Source: Brumicola pallidula DSM 14239 = ACAM 615 (GTDB lineage Bacteria > Pseudomonadota > Gammaproteobacteria > Enterobacterales > Alteromonadaceae). From it: a DNA stretch of 64,000 bases. A program made the position numbers and the translations under genes. The stretch's first letter is position 1, and each line of letters starts with the position of its first letter. Below the pieces are notes generated by a model that was not told the origin of the DNA, ran no database searches, and saw nothing but the letters and a program-made list of their open reading frames with translations. The stretch is taken from the NCBI RefSeq assembly GCF_000428905.1, contig NZ_AUAV01000015.1, positions 1 through 64,000 of the forward strand. Reading direction: 5' to 3'. Below are positions 47,356 through 57,524 of this stretch, in pieces.

Positions 47356-47844
47356 ATGAATACATCTAACTGTTTAGGTAAACATATTGCTACACACACC
47401 GGCTTTTCGAAGGGTATGAGAAACAATGCAGAACTATATGTAGGGCAATTAATAAAAACAATATCGAGCGGAATTAAGGGTATTGATCAATTAGTTCAGC
47501 GCTACGGCGTTTGCTTGAACAACAATGAAAATCAACTTTCAGACAATACTTTTCAGAAGTCATTGATACTTTATGGACAAGATCAAAGACTAGATTATGT
47601 AAATTTACCTCCTTGTATGTATATGATCATTGCCGGCGCTGATGCTGAAAAAAAGTTTGTCATTCATCGCTTATATTTACCTTATAAAAATGGCGTTCGC
47701 TTTTCTACCTACTTACTTAATAACGATGGTGACGTTATAGAAAGTGTATGTTATCAGCGTAATAGTAAATATTTACATGCATTTAAGGTAATAAGAAAAC
47801 ACATTGTTATGGCGAGTTACTCGGCAGAAACAGAAGCTGCATAA
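47356..47844 (+). CDS. Unknown protein with SOS-type promoter
   Basis: About 162 residues from the ATG at 47356, which has GAGGTG six bases upstream; an upstream ATG nine codons earlier lies within the promoter box. There is no signal peptide, membrane segment or known catalytic motif. The N-terminus contains Cys5 (TSNCLGKH), a central helix 'YVGQLIKTISSGIKGIDQLV' and a beta-rich second half (PPCMYMIIAGADAEKKFVIH, 'RLYLPYKNGVRFSTYLL'). A clear terminator follows. It is not recognised; a DNA-damage-inducible role is inferred only from the promoter. Confidence 0.75.
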   Translation: MNTSNCLGKHIATHTGFSKGMRNNAELYVGQLIKTISSGIKGIDQLVQRYGVCLNNNENQLSDNTFQKSLILYGQDQRLDYVNLPPCMYMIIAGADAEKKFVIHRLYLPYKNGVRFSTYLLNNDGDVIESVCYQRNSKYLHAFKVIRKHIVMASYSAETEAA

Positions 47845-47847
47845 CAC

Positions 47848-47874
47848 AAAAAGCCCGCAATTAAGCGGGCTTTT
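47848..47874. terminator. Bidirectional rho-independent terminator
   Basis: AAAAGCCCGC (from 47849) and GCGGGCTTTT (47865-47874) form a perfect hairpin with the loop AATTAA, with A and T runs on both sides. It serves the unknown gene and the convergent rplS operon. Confidence 0.9.
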
Positions 47875-47902
47875 GAATGTTAACGATAACACCAAATTAA
47901 AA

Positions 47903-48262
47903 TTAGTTAAGTTTTTCTTTGATACGTGCAGACTTACCTGAACGCTCACGCAAGTAATACAATTTAGCGCGACGAACAGCACCACGACGTTTCACTTCAA
48001 TAGAAGAAATTGCTGGGCTGTGAGTTTGGAACACACGCTCTACACCTTCACCACTAGAAATCTTACGTACAGTGAAAGCAGAGTGTAGACCACGGTTACG
48101 CTTAGCAATAACTATGCCTTCGTATGCCTGAAGACGCTCTTTCTCGCCTTCTTTTACTCTTACTTTAACAATTACAGTGTCACCCGGGCCAAAGGCCGGG
48201 ACATCAGTCTTGAGCTGTGCTTGCTCAATTTTCATGATGATATTTTGACTTACTTTACTCAT
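47903..48262 (-). CDS. rplS: 50S ribosomal protein L19
   Basis: A 119-residue L19 located at the 30S-50S interface. The sequence starts [20 protein letters not shown] and has '[20 protein letters not shown]', '[13 protein letters not shown]' and '[20 protein letters not shown]'. It is the last gene of rpsP-rimM-trmD-rplS. Confidence 0.99.
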   Translation of the reverse strand: MSKVSQNIIMKIEQAQLKTDVPAFGPGDTVIVKVRVKEGEKERLQAYEGIVIAKRNRGLHSAFTVRKISSGEGVERVFQTHSPAISSIEVKRRGAVRRAKLYYLRERSGKSARIKEKLN

Positions 48263-48304
48263 CAGATCCTCTCATCCTAGTTAACTGTCATTTTGCTGCA
48301 ACTT

Positions 48305-49048
48305 CTACCCAGACTTTAGTTGGGATAGAATTTTTTGTTGCTCCTCAGTCAGAGCTAGGTAATTTAGTAAATCAGGGCGTCTTTCCAAGGTTCTTTCTAG
48401 AGCCTTTGTAAGTCGCCACTGCCTAATTTTTTCATGATTGCCACTTAGCAACACACTCGGAACAGCTTCACCATTTAACACGTCGGGCCGAGTATAATGA
48501 GGACAATCTAGTAAACCATTCGTGAAAGAATCTTCCACCGCTGATTGACTATGCCCTAGTACATCTGGCAACAATCTCGAGACCGAATCCATCAACACCA
48601 TTGCTGGTAGCTCGCCGCCACTTAAAACGTAATCCCCAATTGACCATTCCTGATCAACTAATGCATTAATAACGCGCTCATCGATGCCTTCGTATCTCCC
48701 AGCCACTAATATAATATTAGGTAGCTGAGTAAAAGACTGAACCGCAGTCTGGTTTAGTGTTTTACCTTGTGGTGTTAAATAAACAACCAAGCTATTTTCA
48801 CCTAATGCAATTTTTGCATCAGATATTGCGTCCGTTAATGGCTGTACCATCATCAGCATTCCGGGGCCACCACCGTAAGGGCGGTCATCAACGGTTCGAT
48901 GTTTATCGGTGGTATAATCGCGAGGATTAAATATATCCACTTGTATAATGCCGTTTCTCACTGCTCTGCCAAACACGCCTTGGTTCAAGAACGGTTCAAA
49001 CATCTCAGGAAAAAGCGTCACTACACCGAAACGTTGGGTAGGTTGCAT
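48305..49048 (-). CDS. trmD: tRNA (guanine-37-N1) methyltransferase
   Basis: A 247-residue SPOUT-class methyltransferase. It methylates G37 next to the anticodon with S-adenosylmethionine. Motifs: [15 protein letters not shown], '[14 protein letters not shown]', '[13 protein letters not shown]', '[15 protein letters not shown]' (knot) and '[16 protein letters not shown]'. Its ATG overlaps the rimM stop, so the two are coupled. Confidence 0.98.
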   Translation of the reverse strand: MQPTQRFGVVTLFPEMFEPFLNQGVFGRAVRNGIIQVDIFNPRDYTTDKHRTVDDRPYGGGPGMLMMVQPLTDAISDAKIALGENSLVVYLTPQGKTLNQTAVQSFTQLPNIILVAGRYEGIDERVINALVDQEWSIGDYVLSGGELPAMVLMDSVSRLLPDVLGHSQSAVEDSFTNGLLDCPHYTRPDVLNGEAVPSVLLSGNHEKIRQWRLTKALERTLERRPDLLNYLALTEEQQKILSQLKSG

Positions 49049-49578
49049 TAAAAACCTGGGTCCCAGTCCACTGTAATAGACTTTGCCTGTTTATCAACAT
49101 TCAACACAACTTGGTCGTGTAAGAATGGTAACAAACGTTCTTTTTGACCGAATGCATCGTTATGTTTTGCCTTTATAAGCATGACATCATTTGCACCTGT
49201 TTCGAACATGTCTTTAATGACACCCAAATCATAGCCTTTGTCGGTTACAACTTGCATACCAATTAAATCTCTCCAGTAAAAGTCTTCCTCTAACTCAGGC
49301 AAAACTGAAGTAGGAACAGATATCTCAGCATTTTTAATTTGCTCAACATCTTCTCTTGATTCAATTCCAACTAACTTAGCAACCAGACCATTACCGTGTG
49401 CTCGCCACTCGTCAATTTGTATCTCTTGGTTATCGCAACCGTTGCCGTTTAACCGCCAAGGGGCATAACCAAATATATCTTTTGTCACTTGTGTAAAGCT
49501 GTTTATTTTGACCCAACCTTTAACACCGTAAGGAGCACCGATTTTGCCAACAATAATTGTGTCAGACGCTGAACTCAT
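49048..49578 (-). CDS. rimM: 16S rRNA processing protein RimM
   Basis: A 176-residue 30S maturation factor with an N-terminal RimM domain ([20 protein letters not shown]) and a C-terminal PRC-barrel ([29 protein letters not shown]). It binds S19 and helps assemble the 30S head. It lies 32 bp after rpsP. Confidence 0.98.
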   Translation of the reverse strand: MSSASDTIIVGKIGAPYGVKGWVKINSFTQVTKDIFGYAPWRLNGNGCDNQEIQIDEWRAHGNGLVAKLVGIESREDVEQIKNAEISVPTSVLPELEEDFYWRDLIGMQVVTDKGYDLGVIKDMFETGANDVMLIKAKHNDAFGQKERLLPFLHDQVVLNVDKQAKSITVDWDPGF

Positions 49579-49610
49579 CTTTACCTCAAATGACTAATAC
49601 AAAAGCGCTA

Positions 49611-49859
49611 CTAAGCAGCAACTTTTGAATCTTTTACCAAGCGAGCTACACGGTCAGAAACACCTGCCCCTACGCCTACCCAATACTCAACACGCGCTAG
49701 GTCTAAACGTAAACGTTCAGCTTGACCTTGTGCAGTTGGATTGAAGAAACCCAAGTTTTCGATGAATTTACCGTTGCGTGCACGACGACTGTCTGCAACA
49801 ACTACTTGATAAAATGGACGCTTCTTTGCGCCACCACGCTGTAAGCGAATAGTAACCAT
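49611..49859 (-). CDS. rpsP: 30S ribosomal protein S16
   Basis: An 82-residue S16: [20 protein letters not shown], '[19 protein letters not shown]'. First gene of the operon; its promoter should lie in the 175 bp between it and ffh. Confidence 0.99.
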   Translation of the reverse strand: MVTIRLQRGGAKKRPFYQVVVADSRRARNGKFIENLGFFNPTAQGQAERLRLDLARVEYWVGVGAGVSDRVARLVKDSKVAA

Positions 49860-50034
49860 ATATGCCTCAAACTCATTGTAGCGTTACCGTTAACATACCC
49901 TAATTCCCGCTACGCTGGAAAAAAGGTTGCGGAATTATACGCCCCACGGCTCATTTTGCAAGGGCTTTGTCACTCTAAAGGCAAATTGAGCAAAGAGGCC
50001 TATTAGACCCGTTTAGTGCTTGTATTAATGGCGT

Positions 50035-51429
50035 TTAGCGAGGACCGAAGCCACCGCCCATACCGCCCGCACCACCTGCACCGCCGGGAGGCATCATTCC
50101 TCCCATGCCGCGCATCATTTTCTTCATACCGCCGCCCGACATTTTCTTCATCATTTTTTGCATCTGCATAAATTGCTTAAGCAATTTATTTACGTCTTGA
50201 ATTTGGGTGCCTGAACCAGAAGCAATTCGACGCTTCCTTGACCCTTTGATAACATCCGGGCGCTGACGCTCTGATGGAGTCATGGAATTTATAATAGCTT
50301 CCATTTGGGTGAACTGTTTATCGTTCGCTTGGTCTTTGATTTTCGCCGTCATATTGCCCATGCCTGGCATTTTATCCATCAACGACATCATACCGCCCAT
50401 GTTTCGCATCTGTTCTAACTGCTCTTTAAAATCCTGTAGATCGAACCCTTTACCCTTCTTCATTTTCTGAGCGAGTTGTTGCGCCTTATCTTTATCGACT
50501 TTGCGTTCAACGTCCTCAATTAGGCTCAGAACATCGCCCATGCCCAGTATACGACTGGCGATACGTTGTGGATGAAACGGTTCTAAGGCATCTAGCTTTT
50601 CACCCATACCTAAGAACTTAATTGGTTTACCCGTAATGTGTTTAACTGATAATGCAGCACCGCCGCGCGCATCACCATCGGCTTTAGTTAAAATAACACC
50701 GGTTAATGGCAGCGCTTCGTTAAATGCTTTTGCTGTATTGGCGGCATCTTGACCCGTCATAGCATCAACCACAAACAGTGTTTCAACAGGCTGCACCGCT
50801 TTGTGTAGCAATTGAAGTTCGTTCATCATTTCAGTATCAACAGCAAGGCGACCTGCAGTATCCACAATTAACACGTCAATGAACTTTAATTTTGCTTGTG
50901 CTATCGCACCTTCAACAATATCAATGGGTCTTTGTAGCGCCGAAGAAGGGAAGAACTCGACATCAACTTCTTCCGCCAAGGTTTGAAGTTGTTTTATAGC
51001 CGCCGGTCTATAAACATCGGCACTAACTACCATTACTTTTTTCTTTTCGCGTTCTTTCAAATATTTAGAAAGCTTACCGACAGTGGTGGTTTTACCTACA
51101 CCTTGCAAACCGGCCATCAAAATCACTGCCGGCGGTGTTGCCGCGAGATTTAAACCTTCGTTCTCTGAGCCCATAATTGCTTCAAGTTCACCTTGAACAA
51201 TTTTAATCAGCATTTGACCTGGATTGAGACTTTTAGATACCTCGATACCGACCGAACGTTCTTTTATGCGTGCCACGAAGTCTTTAATGACGGGCAGTGC
51301 AACATCCGCCTCAAGCAAGGCCATGCGCACTTCACGCAAGGTATCTTTAATGTTGTCTTCGGTTATTCTGCCTTTACCACTGATGTTTTTAAGGGTTTGG
51401 CCTAATCTGTCTGATAAATTCTGAAACAT
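50035..51429 (-). CDS. ffh: Signal recognition particle protein Ffh
   Basis: A 464-residue SRP GTPase. N domain at 1-85, G domain with P-loop GLQGVGKTTTVGKL, 'DTAGRLAVD' and 'TKADGDARGG', and the methionine-rich M domain (MKKGKGFDLQDFKEQLEQMR onward), which binds signal sequences and 4.5S RNA. The C-terminal tail is glycine/methionine-rich (GGMGGGFGPR). It targets nascent membrane proteins to FtsY. It is divergent from the ypjD-like gene. Confidence 0.99.
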   Translation of the reverse strand: MFQNLSDRLGQTLKNISGKGRITEDNIKDTLREVRMALLEADVALPVIKDFVARIKERSVGIEVSKSLNPGQMLIKIVQGELEAIMGSENEGLNLAATPPAVILMAGLQGVGKTTTVGKLSKYLKEREKKKVMVVSADVYRPAAIKQLQTLAEEVDVEFFPSSALQRPIDIVEGAIAQAKLKFIDVLIVDTAGRLAVDTEMMNELQLLHKAVQPVETLFVVDAMTGQDAANTAKAFNEALPLTGVILTKADGDARGGAALSVKHITGKPIKFLGMGEKLDALEPFHPQRIASRILGMGDVLSLIEDVERKVDKDKAQQLAQKMKKGKGFDLQDFKEQLEQMRNMGGMMSLMDKMPGMGNMTAKIKDQANDKQFTQMEAIINSMTPSERQRPDVIKGSRKRRIASGSGTQIQDVNKLLKQFMQMQKMMKKMSGGGMKKMMRGMGGMMPPGGAGGAGGMGGGFGPR

Positions 51430-51534
51430 ATTAATAATTTGATTTCTCTGTAATTACCCTAGAGTATACAATAATTATGTTGCGTATATCGATACTGTTT
51501 TGTTATAAACTTGCGAGGAGTTTAATTAAGGTCA

Positions 51535-52335
51535 ATGATGGATTATAGTTTTATTGTTTATGCACCCACGCTATGCCTATATTTATCGGCAGGAATAGTG
51601 ATGTCGAAGGCGTTTTTCTCGCCGCATAATAAAGTAAGTAAATTGCCACATTATTTACTCTACGCCGCAATTATTGGGCACTTAGGCTTTATCTTAGTAT
51701 CAACCCTTAATAATCAATCTGAGCAATTGAGCATTACCCAAGTTGCTGTTTTACTCGCATGGTTGGTCACTGTCACCATGGTGGTGGCCAATGCTTACAT
51801 TAAAAATTTAGTGTTCTTACCCGTCGTCAGTTTATTTTCAGCATTATTCATCACTTTACAAATACTTATTCCCCAAAGCACGGGTATTCATATCGACATG
51901 AGTTTTGGCCTCATTATCCACATTATATTGAGTTTATTTGCATTTGGCGTGCTGAGTATCAGTTTTCTGTATGCTTTGCAGCTTGGCTTTATTAACTATC
52001 AGTTAAAGCACAAACAGATTTCATTGGCGAACAATCAACTACCTCCGCTACTTAGTGTTGAGAATATCCTAACGAAATTAATGATAATAGGCACCGTTTT
52101 ACTCGCCATTACGTTAGTTTCAGGGTTTATATTCGTACCAAATATGCTTGCTGATGGCTCTGCCCACAAAACTATTTTGTCGAGTCTTGGCTTTTTCGTC
52201 TATGTCTTGGCCTTGGTCCTGCATCACTTCTCAGGGCTTAAAACTCGTGTATTAGTCACATTCAATTTGGTAGGTGTTACCTTATTAACACTCGCCTACT
52301 TCGGCAGTCGATTAGTTCGCGAGATTATTTTATAA
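51535..52335 (+). CDS. ypjD: Cytochrome c assembly (CcsA/YpjD) family membrane protein
   Basis: A 266-residue inner-membrane protein with about eight helices. It matches the CcsA/HemX-like family, whose E. coli member YpjD is likewise encoded next to ffh. The conserved histidines appear in GHLGFIL, 'FGLIIHIILSLFAFG' and LVLHHFSGLK. CcsA relatives handle haem for cytochrome c; the function of YpjD itself is not established. Divergent from ffh, and followed by corB. Confidence 0.88.
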   Translation: MMDYSFIVYAPTLCLYLSAGIVMSKAFFSPHNKVSKLPHYLLYAAIIGHLGFILVSTLNNQSEQLSITQVAVLLAWLVTVTMVVANAYIKNLVFLPVVSLFSALFITLQILIPQSTGIHIDMSFGLIIHIILSLFAFGVLSISFLYALQLGFINYQLKHKQISLANNQLPPLLSVENILTKLMIIGTVLLAITLVSGFIFVPNMLADGSAHKTILSSLGFFVYVLALVLHHFSGLKTRVLVTFNLVGVTLLTLAYFGSRLVREIIL

Positions 52336-52461
52336 TATCGCTAAAACGCAATCGCTAACCACGCGCTTTTTAATACTAGATACTCGCTTTTGAATAGTAG
52401 ATACTAGTCACATAACAATCACTTTTTATTTATGCACAAATTATAACGAGGAAACTCATAG

Positions 52462-53763
52462 TTGGACGCTATTTCCACCCAAACTCTCTTTACCATTCTT
52501 GCTGTTCTTATTGTCGTTTCGGCCTATTTTTCAAGCTCTGAAACAGGCATGATGACAATTAACAGATACAAGTTAAAACACTTGGCCAATGAGGGTGACC
52601 CCAGAGCACTGCGTGTTCAAAAATTAATCGATCGACCGGACAAGTTAATTGGACTTATTTTGATCGGCAATAACTTAGCAAATATCGCGGCTTCTCTTAT
52701 CGCCGGTATTATTGCCTCTCGTTATTTTGGTGAATTTTACGGTACGATAGTAACTACATTTGGTTTAACACTGGTCATGCTCGTCTTTGCAGAAGTAACG
52801 CCAAAAACCTTAGCTGCAATGTATCCTGAAAAAATCGCATATCCTAGTTCACTGATCTTATTACCTTTATTATTTTTATTTACACCCTTTGTAAAACTCG
52901 TCAACGGGTTTACTAATGTTATTCTAGCTATTTTGCGGATTAACCCAAGAGGCGAAAACGGAGATTCATTGAGTCGTGAGGAATTACGAACCGTTGTGTA
53001 CGAAGCCGGAAACCTAATCCCTAAGAAACACCAAGATATGTTAGTGAGTATTTTAGACTTAGAGAAAGTCACGGCAGAAGATATCATGGTAGCGCGAAGC
53101 GATATCTATGCAATTGATATCAATGACGATTGGAAAGATATTCAAAAGCAACTGACTCATTCACAGCATACCCGTGTTTTACTATACCGCGACAGCATTG
53201 ATGATGCGGTTGGTTTTATTCATGTTCGCGATGCACTCAGATTATTATCTAAGGACCAATTCACCAAAGCGACCATACTACGTGCGGTAAAAGAGATTTA
53301 TTACACACCTGACTCCACATCGCTGCATACATTAATGTATAAATTTCAAGCGGTCAAAGAACGGATTGGCTTAGTAGTTGATGAATATGGTGATATTCAA
53401 GGGCTGGTCACATTAGAAGACATATTGGAAGAGATTATTGGTGATTTTACAACGTCTATGCTCCCAGACTATAGCAAAGAAGCGTTAGAGCAACCAGACG
53501 GAAGCTACTTGGTTGACGGCAGTGCTAACATCAGAGAATTGAACAAAGAGATGGATTGGTATTTTCCAACAGAGGGTCCAAAAACGCTCAACGGTTTAAT
53601 TGTAGAGTATTTAGAGGCGATACCTGAAAATAACATCAGTGTGCGACTGGCTGGTTACCCTGTGGAAATAGTCGATATTAGTGGCAATATGATAAAAACA
53701 GTTAGAATTTTACCACTTTTTTACACCTCTCCTATCGAAGTAGATGCAGCAACGAAGCAATAA
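52462..53763 (+). CDS. corB: CNNM/CorB-type membrane protein with CBS pair
   Basis: A 433-residue protein from a TTG start with GAGGA nine bases upstream. DUF21 membrane domain at 1-190 (SAYFSSSETGMMTINRYKLK; LILIGNNLANIAASLIAG), two CBS domains at about 200-330 (VARSDIYAID; LVVDEYGDIQGLVTLEDILE) and a C-terminal CorC/HlyC domain at 345-425. CNNM proteins take part in magnesium export or cobalt/magnesium resistance; YfjD/CorB in E. coli occurs in the same neighbourhood (ffh-ypjD-yfjD). Confidence 0.93.
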   Translation: MDAISTQTLFTILAVLIVVSAYFSSSETGMMTINRYKLKHLANEGDPRALRVQKLIDRPDKLIGLILIGNNLANIAASLIAGIIASRYFGEFYGTIVTTFGLTLVMLVFAEVTPKTLAAMYPEKIAYPSSLILLPLLFLFTPFVKLVNGFTNVILAILRINPRGENGDSLSREELRTVVYEAGNLIPKKHQDMLVSILDLEKVTAEDIMVARSDIYAIDINDDWKDIQKQLTHSQHTRVLLYRDSIDDAVGFIHVRDALRLLSKDQFTKATILRAVKEIYYTPDSTSLHTLMYKFQAVKERIGLVVDEYGDIQGLVTLEDILEEIIGDFTTSMLPDYSKEALEQPDGSYLVDGSANIRELNKEMDWYFPTEGPKTLNGLIVEYLEAIPENNISVRLAGYPVEIVDISGNMIKTVRILPLFYTSPIEVDAATKQ

Positions 53764-53776
53764 TAAAGCGGGCTAG

Positions 53777-53998
53777 TCATAATGTGTTATTTGGATTGCG
53801 TGATTTTAGAAGAAATACATTCGGAGCCTTTTCTACTCGCATTTCCCGCGCACGTTGTTTAAATGCTTCGACCTTTTTATTAAGGGAAGCTAATTTGTCT
53901 AGTATGTCCTTGAGTTCTTCATCATCGCTAATATCAGACTCTTGAGCATGCTTCTCAAGAGTCTGATATAACGTTAATGGTAATGACTTTTTTGACAT
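53777..53998 (-). CDS. Small charged helical protein of unknown function
   Basis: A 73-residue protein, strongly helical and charged (SDDEELKDILDKLASLNKKV, then 'EAFKQRAREMRVEKAP'), likely a coiled coil. No family is recognised. Codons for QTLEKHAQESDIS contain a perfect 16-bp inverted repeat. The gene converges with corB, 13 bp from its stop. The composition and length make it a credible real gene. Confidence 0.6.
   Translation of the reverse strand: MSKKSLPLTLYQTLEKHAQESDISDDEELKDILDKLASLNKKVEAFKQRAREMRVEKAPNVFLLKSRNPNNTL
53931..53969. repeat. Perfect 16-bp inverted repeat inside a small gene
   Basis: ATATCAGACTCTTGAG (53931-53946) is the exact reverse complement of CTCAAGAGTCTGATAT (53954-53969), with a 7-nt loop CATGCTT. 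It lies 30-68 bases inside the 5' part of the 73-codon gene, so its mRNA would fold a very stable hairpin near the start. Confidence 0.95.
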
Positions 53999-54125
53999 GT
54001 GAACAATTTAGAATCTTCAATTAATAACCAATAAGTATGTATCGGTAATATTAGGAAATACTAAATGAATGTTCGACAGGAAACTCGCAAAAAATAATAA
54101 TAACGAGTCAATGCGTTCAGTAGGG

Positions 54126-54614
54126 TTAAGTTAGGCTTTGATAAAATCCTAACTGACTGCCTGATGAGCGCTTAAAATCGTAATTAATCATAAGAACATC
54201 AGCAGTATCGAAAATACGCGCGTTAAATCCATGGCAAACAACATCACTCAATAAACTCACCAGCGGCATGTGACTGATCACTAATAAGCATTTAATATTG
54301 TTGTCTTGCAACAACTCACCATCGATTAGATCTTGAACCTGATTGGCATTGCCATCAGGGGTAACCGCAGAAGTTTGGATGGTCTTCCCAATTGACATAA
54401 ACTGCTCAACAGTCGCCAAAGTTTCAATCGTCCTAACATATGGGCTCACCAACGCCAGATCCACTTGCTTCAAAGGGCTATGCACATTTAGTTGCTTGGC
54501 CATCCATTTTGCCGCATGCTCGGATTGTGAAACCCCAAACCTTGTAAGATGTCTGGACTGATCATCTTGTTTATAAGGCTCGGCCTCACCATGACGCATT
54601 ACAAATATAATCAT
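54126..54614 (-). CDS. sixA: Phosphohistidine phosphatase SixA
   Basis: A 162-residue histidine phosphatase superfamily protein. Catalytic RHG in FVMRHGEAEPYKQ, second Arg in VSPYVRTIETL and second His in LLVISHMPLVSLLSD. E. coli SixA dephosphorylates phosphohistidine on the HPt of ArcB and on NPr. It is divergent from the M16 peptidase gene. Confidence 0.93.
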   Translation of the reverse strand: MIIFVMRHGEAEPYKQDDQSRHLTRFGVSQSEHAAKWMAKQLNVHSPLKQVDLALVSPYVRTIETLATVEQFMSIGKTIQTSAVTPDGNANQVQDLIDGELLQDNNIKCLLVISHMPLVSLLSDVVCHGFNARIFDTADVLMINYDFKRSSGSQLGFYQSLT

Positions 54615-54779
54615 GAAATAGTTATCTTTTTAATGAAGTTTTTTCGCGACGGGACGCTAACACTTTATCAGCCCTGTCCACAATAGTGTTCTAGTATCAA
54701 TTTAACCACAATAGTGGAAATTCCTTTACAACTATTCTAATTACAGGTTTTATTAGTTTGCCACTTAAGAGGAAAATCA

Positions 54780-57524
54780 TTGCTCCTATCAAGAATAGAA
54801 AATCGAGATTATTCAACAAGAAAACTTGAAAATGGTCTCGAGTACGCGCTAATAACATGCCCTGAGGCACAAAAAGCGTCGGTTTCAATATCAGTTGAGA
54901 TGGGCCACTTTAGTGATCCTGATGAATGCCAAGGCCTGTCCCATCTTATGGAACATATGCTTTTTGCTGGCAGTCAAAACTACCCTGATGGAAACTTCTT
55001 AAATCAATTCCTTAACATGCACGGTGGCTTCGTTAATGCTTGGACCTCTGCAGAGTCTTGTAATTTTCATTTTGATTGCCCAGTAAATCAGTTTTCACAA
55101 GCGTTAGCCGTATTGATTGATATGCTGACACAACCTATGTTGAGCATAGATGGGATTTCTCAAGAAATTGATGCTATCGACGCTGAGTTTTTGATGAGGA
55201 AGCAGGACGATGTCCGTCGCCTTTATGACGTGCATAAACAGACTTGTAATCCTAACCATCCCTTTAGTCGATTTAGCGTGGGTAACAAAGCAATATTTAC
55301 TCAATTTACAAAAGCAGAATTACAACAGAAGTTGCGCAAGCATCATCAGTGCTATTTTAATACAAAAAAGATAAAAGCATGCTTCGTTTTGCCTCAAACA
55401 TTGGCAAACGTTGAGCTCATGACTTTCATCGAATCAAAGCTTGGTAATTTCAAACCAAGCATTGTCACTACTATCCCCAAAAAATATCCAAGTCTGTATT
55501 TACCGCAGCAAAAAGGATGTTTGATTGAGGTTAAACCTTACAAATCCGCACAAAATTTGATGCTCACATTTTGCCTACCTAATGTTTCTCATTACTATCG
55601 TAGTAAGCCGATTTTATTGGTCACACATTTGATTGAAGATGCTTCAGAAAATACTCTACAACACGACTTAAAACGTATGGGGTTTATTCATGATTTGAGC
55701 GCTAGCGACGGCATCAAAGGTGACAACTTTCAAGACATCAATATTAACTTGCAATTAACGGAACATGGGTTAGCAAACACCAAAGAAATCATGCAATTGA
55801 TTATGCAATGGTTTGACTATTTGAGACGAAACGGTATCGAAAAATGGCGATTTGAAGAAAAAGCACAGCAATTAGCCTTGCAAGTCGAGTATGCGATGCT
55901 GCCATCGGGTATTGACGTGGCAGTTATGCTTTCATCCAAATTGCATAAGCTGACATTACAACAAGCACTGGAATATGATGTTGTTATGGATAATTTTGAT
56001 ACCGCCGTTTTTGAGCAATTTCTTGCTTATTTCACACTTCAAAATTTACGCGTATTTTGTATCAATCCATACGCATTTTGTGATGCACAAACAACGCAAT
56101 ATAAAGTGCCATTCAGTTTGCGGAAGTTAAATTTCGAGATCAAAAAAAATACATTATTGTCACTTCAACTGCCTCCTAAAAATCCCTTTATGAGCGGTAA
56201 CTTTGGGTTGGTAAAACAAGAACTACGAACAACCGAGATAAAAACATTTAAGAATTTTGATTTTTTATTAAAGTTTTCGCAAAATCATCGATTTAAAACA
56301 CCAAAAGGCGATTGTTATCTTTCTTTAGAAAACCCAAATATGATTGGAAGTGCGCGTAATGTTGCTATCAAAAGACTGTGGATTGCATGTTTGAACGAGG
56401 AGCTAAATGAAGTATACAGTGGTGCTGAAATGGCCGGAATATACTTCAGACTATATGGCCATCAGGGTGGCATGACCCTGCATACTAGTGGATTTTCTGA
56501 CCAGCAACTCGTCTTATGTGAGGAGATACTGGGTTTTATACAACAACTCAACATAAGGTCTGCAATATTTTCTGCCGTAAAAGAAAAGCTCGCTTCAAGT
56601 TTAAAAAACACATTACTAAACAAACCCGTCAACCAGCTCTTTGCTAACCTGAATATTTTATTGCGAGAAAATACATTTAGCCAAGAGTCCATATTGGCAG
56701 AAGTTGAAACGTTGTCGTTATCTGAATTACATTTACAGGCTATTGCTTACTTTAAAAAAATACATATTGAAGGCTTAGCGGTTGGCAATTGGACTATGGC
56801 GCAAATTGAAGCCTTTCATGCTAGCGTAATTGAGTGCGTTAAGGGTATAGATAAAGTGTTGAAATCAAGCAGGAATATTGCTCAAATAGCGGATCGGAAA
56901 TTATGTATACAACATAGCCAATTACAGCAAGAACATGCCATTGTTTTATATTTTCAATCTCCGTCAAATAACACCGTAAACCATGGTTTGTATATCGCTA
57001 TCGAGAAGCTTCTGTCACCTATTTTCTTCGATGAATTGAGAAATAAACGAAACTTGGGTTATCTGCTTGGTTGTGGTTACTTCCCGGTAAATAAACGTCC
57101 CGGCTTAGCTGTTTATATTCAATCGCCTACGCATTCTAGTCATGATTTGTATATGGCAATAACGGATGTGCTGCAAGAATTCGTTCGCAACATTGGTGAA
57201 TTCGAACCCATTTTCGATAGTTTTAAAGCGTCTCTAAAAAAGCAATTTAGCAGCTTTGATACAAATACAAATCAACTTGCTCAGCGCCTTTGGATGGATT
57301 TTGATGAGCTGGGTACGTCAACTGAAAATAATCAAATGGATGACGTTATTAATGTATTAACATTCGACTTATTTAAAAAAGGTTGTGAGCAATTAGTAGC
57401 ACCAAACTGTCTTGGAACAGCTGTGTTTATTACCGACCCCAAAAGCGATCTTAAAAACCTCTTTGTAGACTTCGAATTCATTGATGATCCCACTACATTT
57501 AAGCATGTCGTAAAATACCAATAA
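54780..57524 (+). CDS. M16 (insulinase/pitrilysin-family) zinc peptidase
   Basis: A 914-residue protein starting at TTG, with GAGGA seven bases upstream. The inverted zinc motif HxxEH is HLMEH (residues 55-59) and the third ligand Glu is in DAIDAEFLMRK. The four-domain clam-shell layout is full-length: active N-terminal half, middle domains (about 250-470 and 480-700) and inactive C-terminal half, with 'LYIAIEKLLSPIFFDELRNKRNLGY'-type substrate-binding sequence (in part). There is no signal peptide, so it is probably cytoplasmic, unlike PtrA of E. coli. It degrades peptides of moderate size. Confidence 0.92.
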   Translation: MLLSRIENRDYSTRKLENGLEYALITCPEAQKASVSISVEMGHFSDPDECQGLSHLMEHMLFAGSQNYPDGNFLNQFLNMHGGFVNAWTSAESCNFHFDCPVNQFSQALAVLIDMLTQPMLSIDGISQEIDAIDAEFLMRKQDDVRRLYDVHKQTCNPNHPFSRFSVGNKAIFTQFTKAELQQKLRKHHQCYFNTKKIKACFVLPQTLANVELMTFIESKLGNFKPSIVTTIPKKYPSLYLPQQKGCLIEVKPYKSAQNLMLTFCLPNVSHYYRSKPILLVTHLIEDASENTLQHDLKRMGFIHDLSASDGIKGDNFQDININLQLTEHGLANTKEIMQLIMQWFDYLRRNGIEKWRFEEKAQQLALQVEYAMLPSGIDVAVMLSSKLHKLTLQQALEYDVVMDNFDTAVFEQFLAYFTLQNLRVFCINPYAFCDAQTTQYKVPFSLRKLNFEIKKNTLLSLQLPPKNPFMSGNFGLVKQELRTTEIKTFKNFDFLLKFSQNHRFKTPKGDCYLSLENPNMIGSARNVAIKRLWIACLNEELNEVYSGAEMAGIYFRLYGHQGGMTLHTSGFSDQQLVLCEEILGFIQQLNIRSAIFSAVKEKLASSLKNTLLNKPVNQLFANLNILLRENTFSQESILAEVETLSLSELHLQAIAYFKKIHIEGLAVGNWTMAQIEAFHASVIECVKGIDKVLKSSRNIAQIADRKLCIQHSQLQQEHAIVLYFQSPSNNTVNHGLYIAIEKLLSPIFFDELRNKRNLGYLLGCGYFPVNKRPGLAVYIQSPTHSSHDLYMAITDVLQEFVRNIGEFEPIFDSFKASLKKQFSSFDTNTNQLAQRLWMDFDELGTSTENNQMDDVINVLTFDLFKKGCEQLVAPNCLGTAVFITDPKSDLKNLFVDFEFIDDPTTFKHVVKYQ

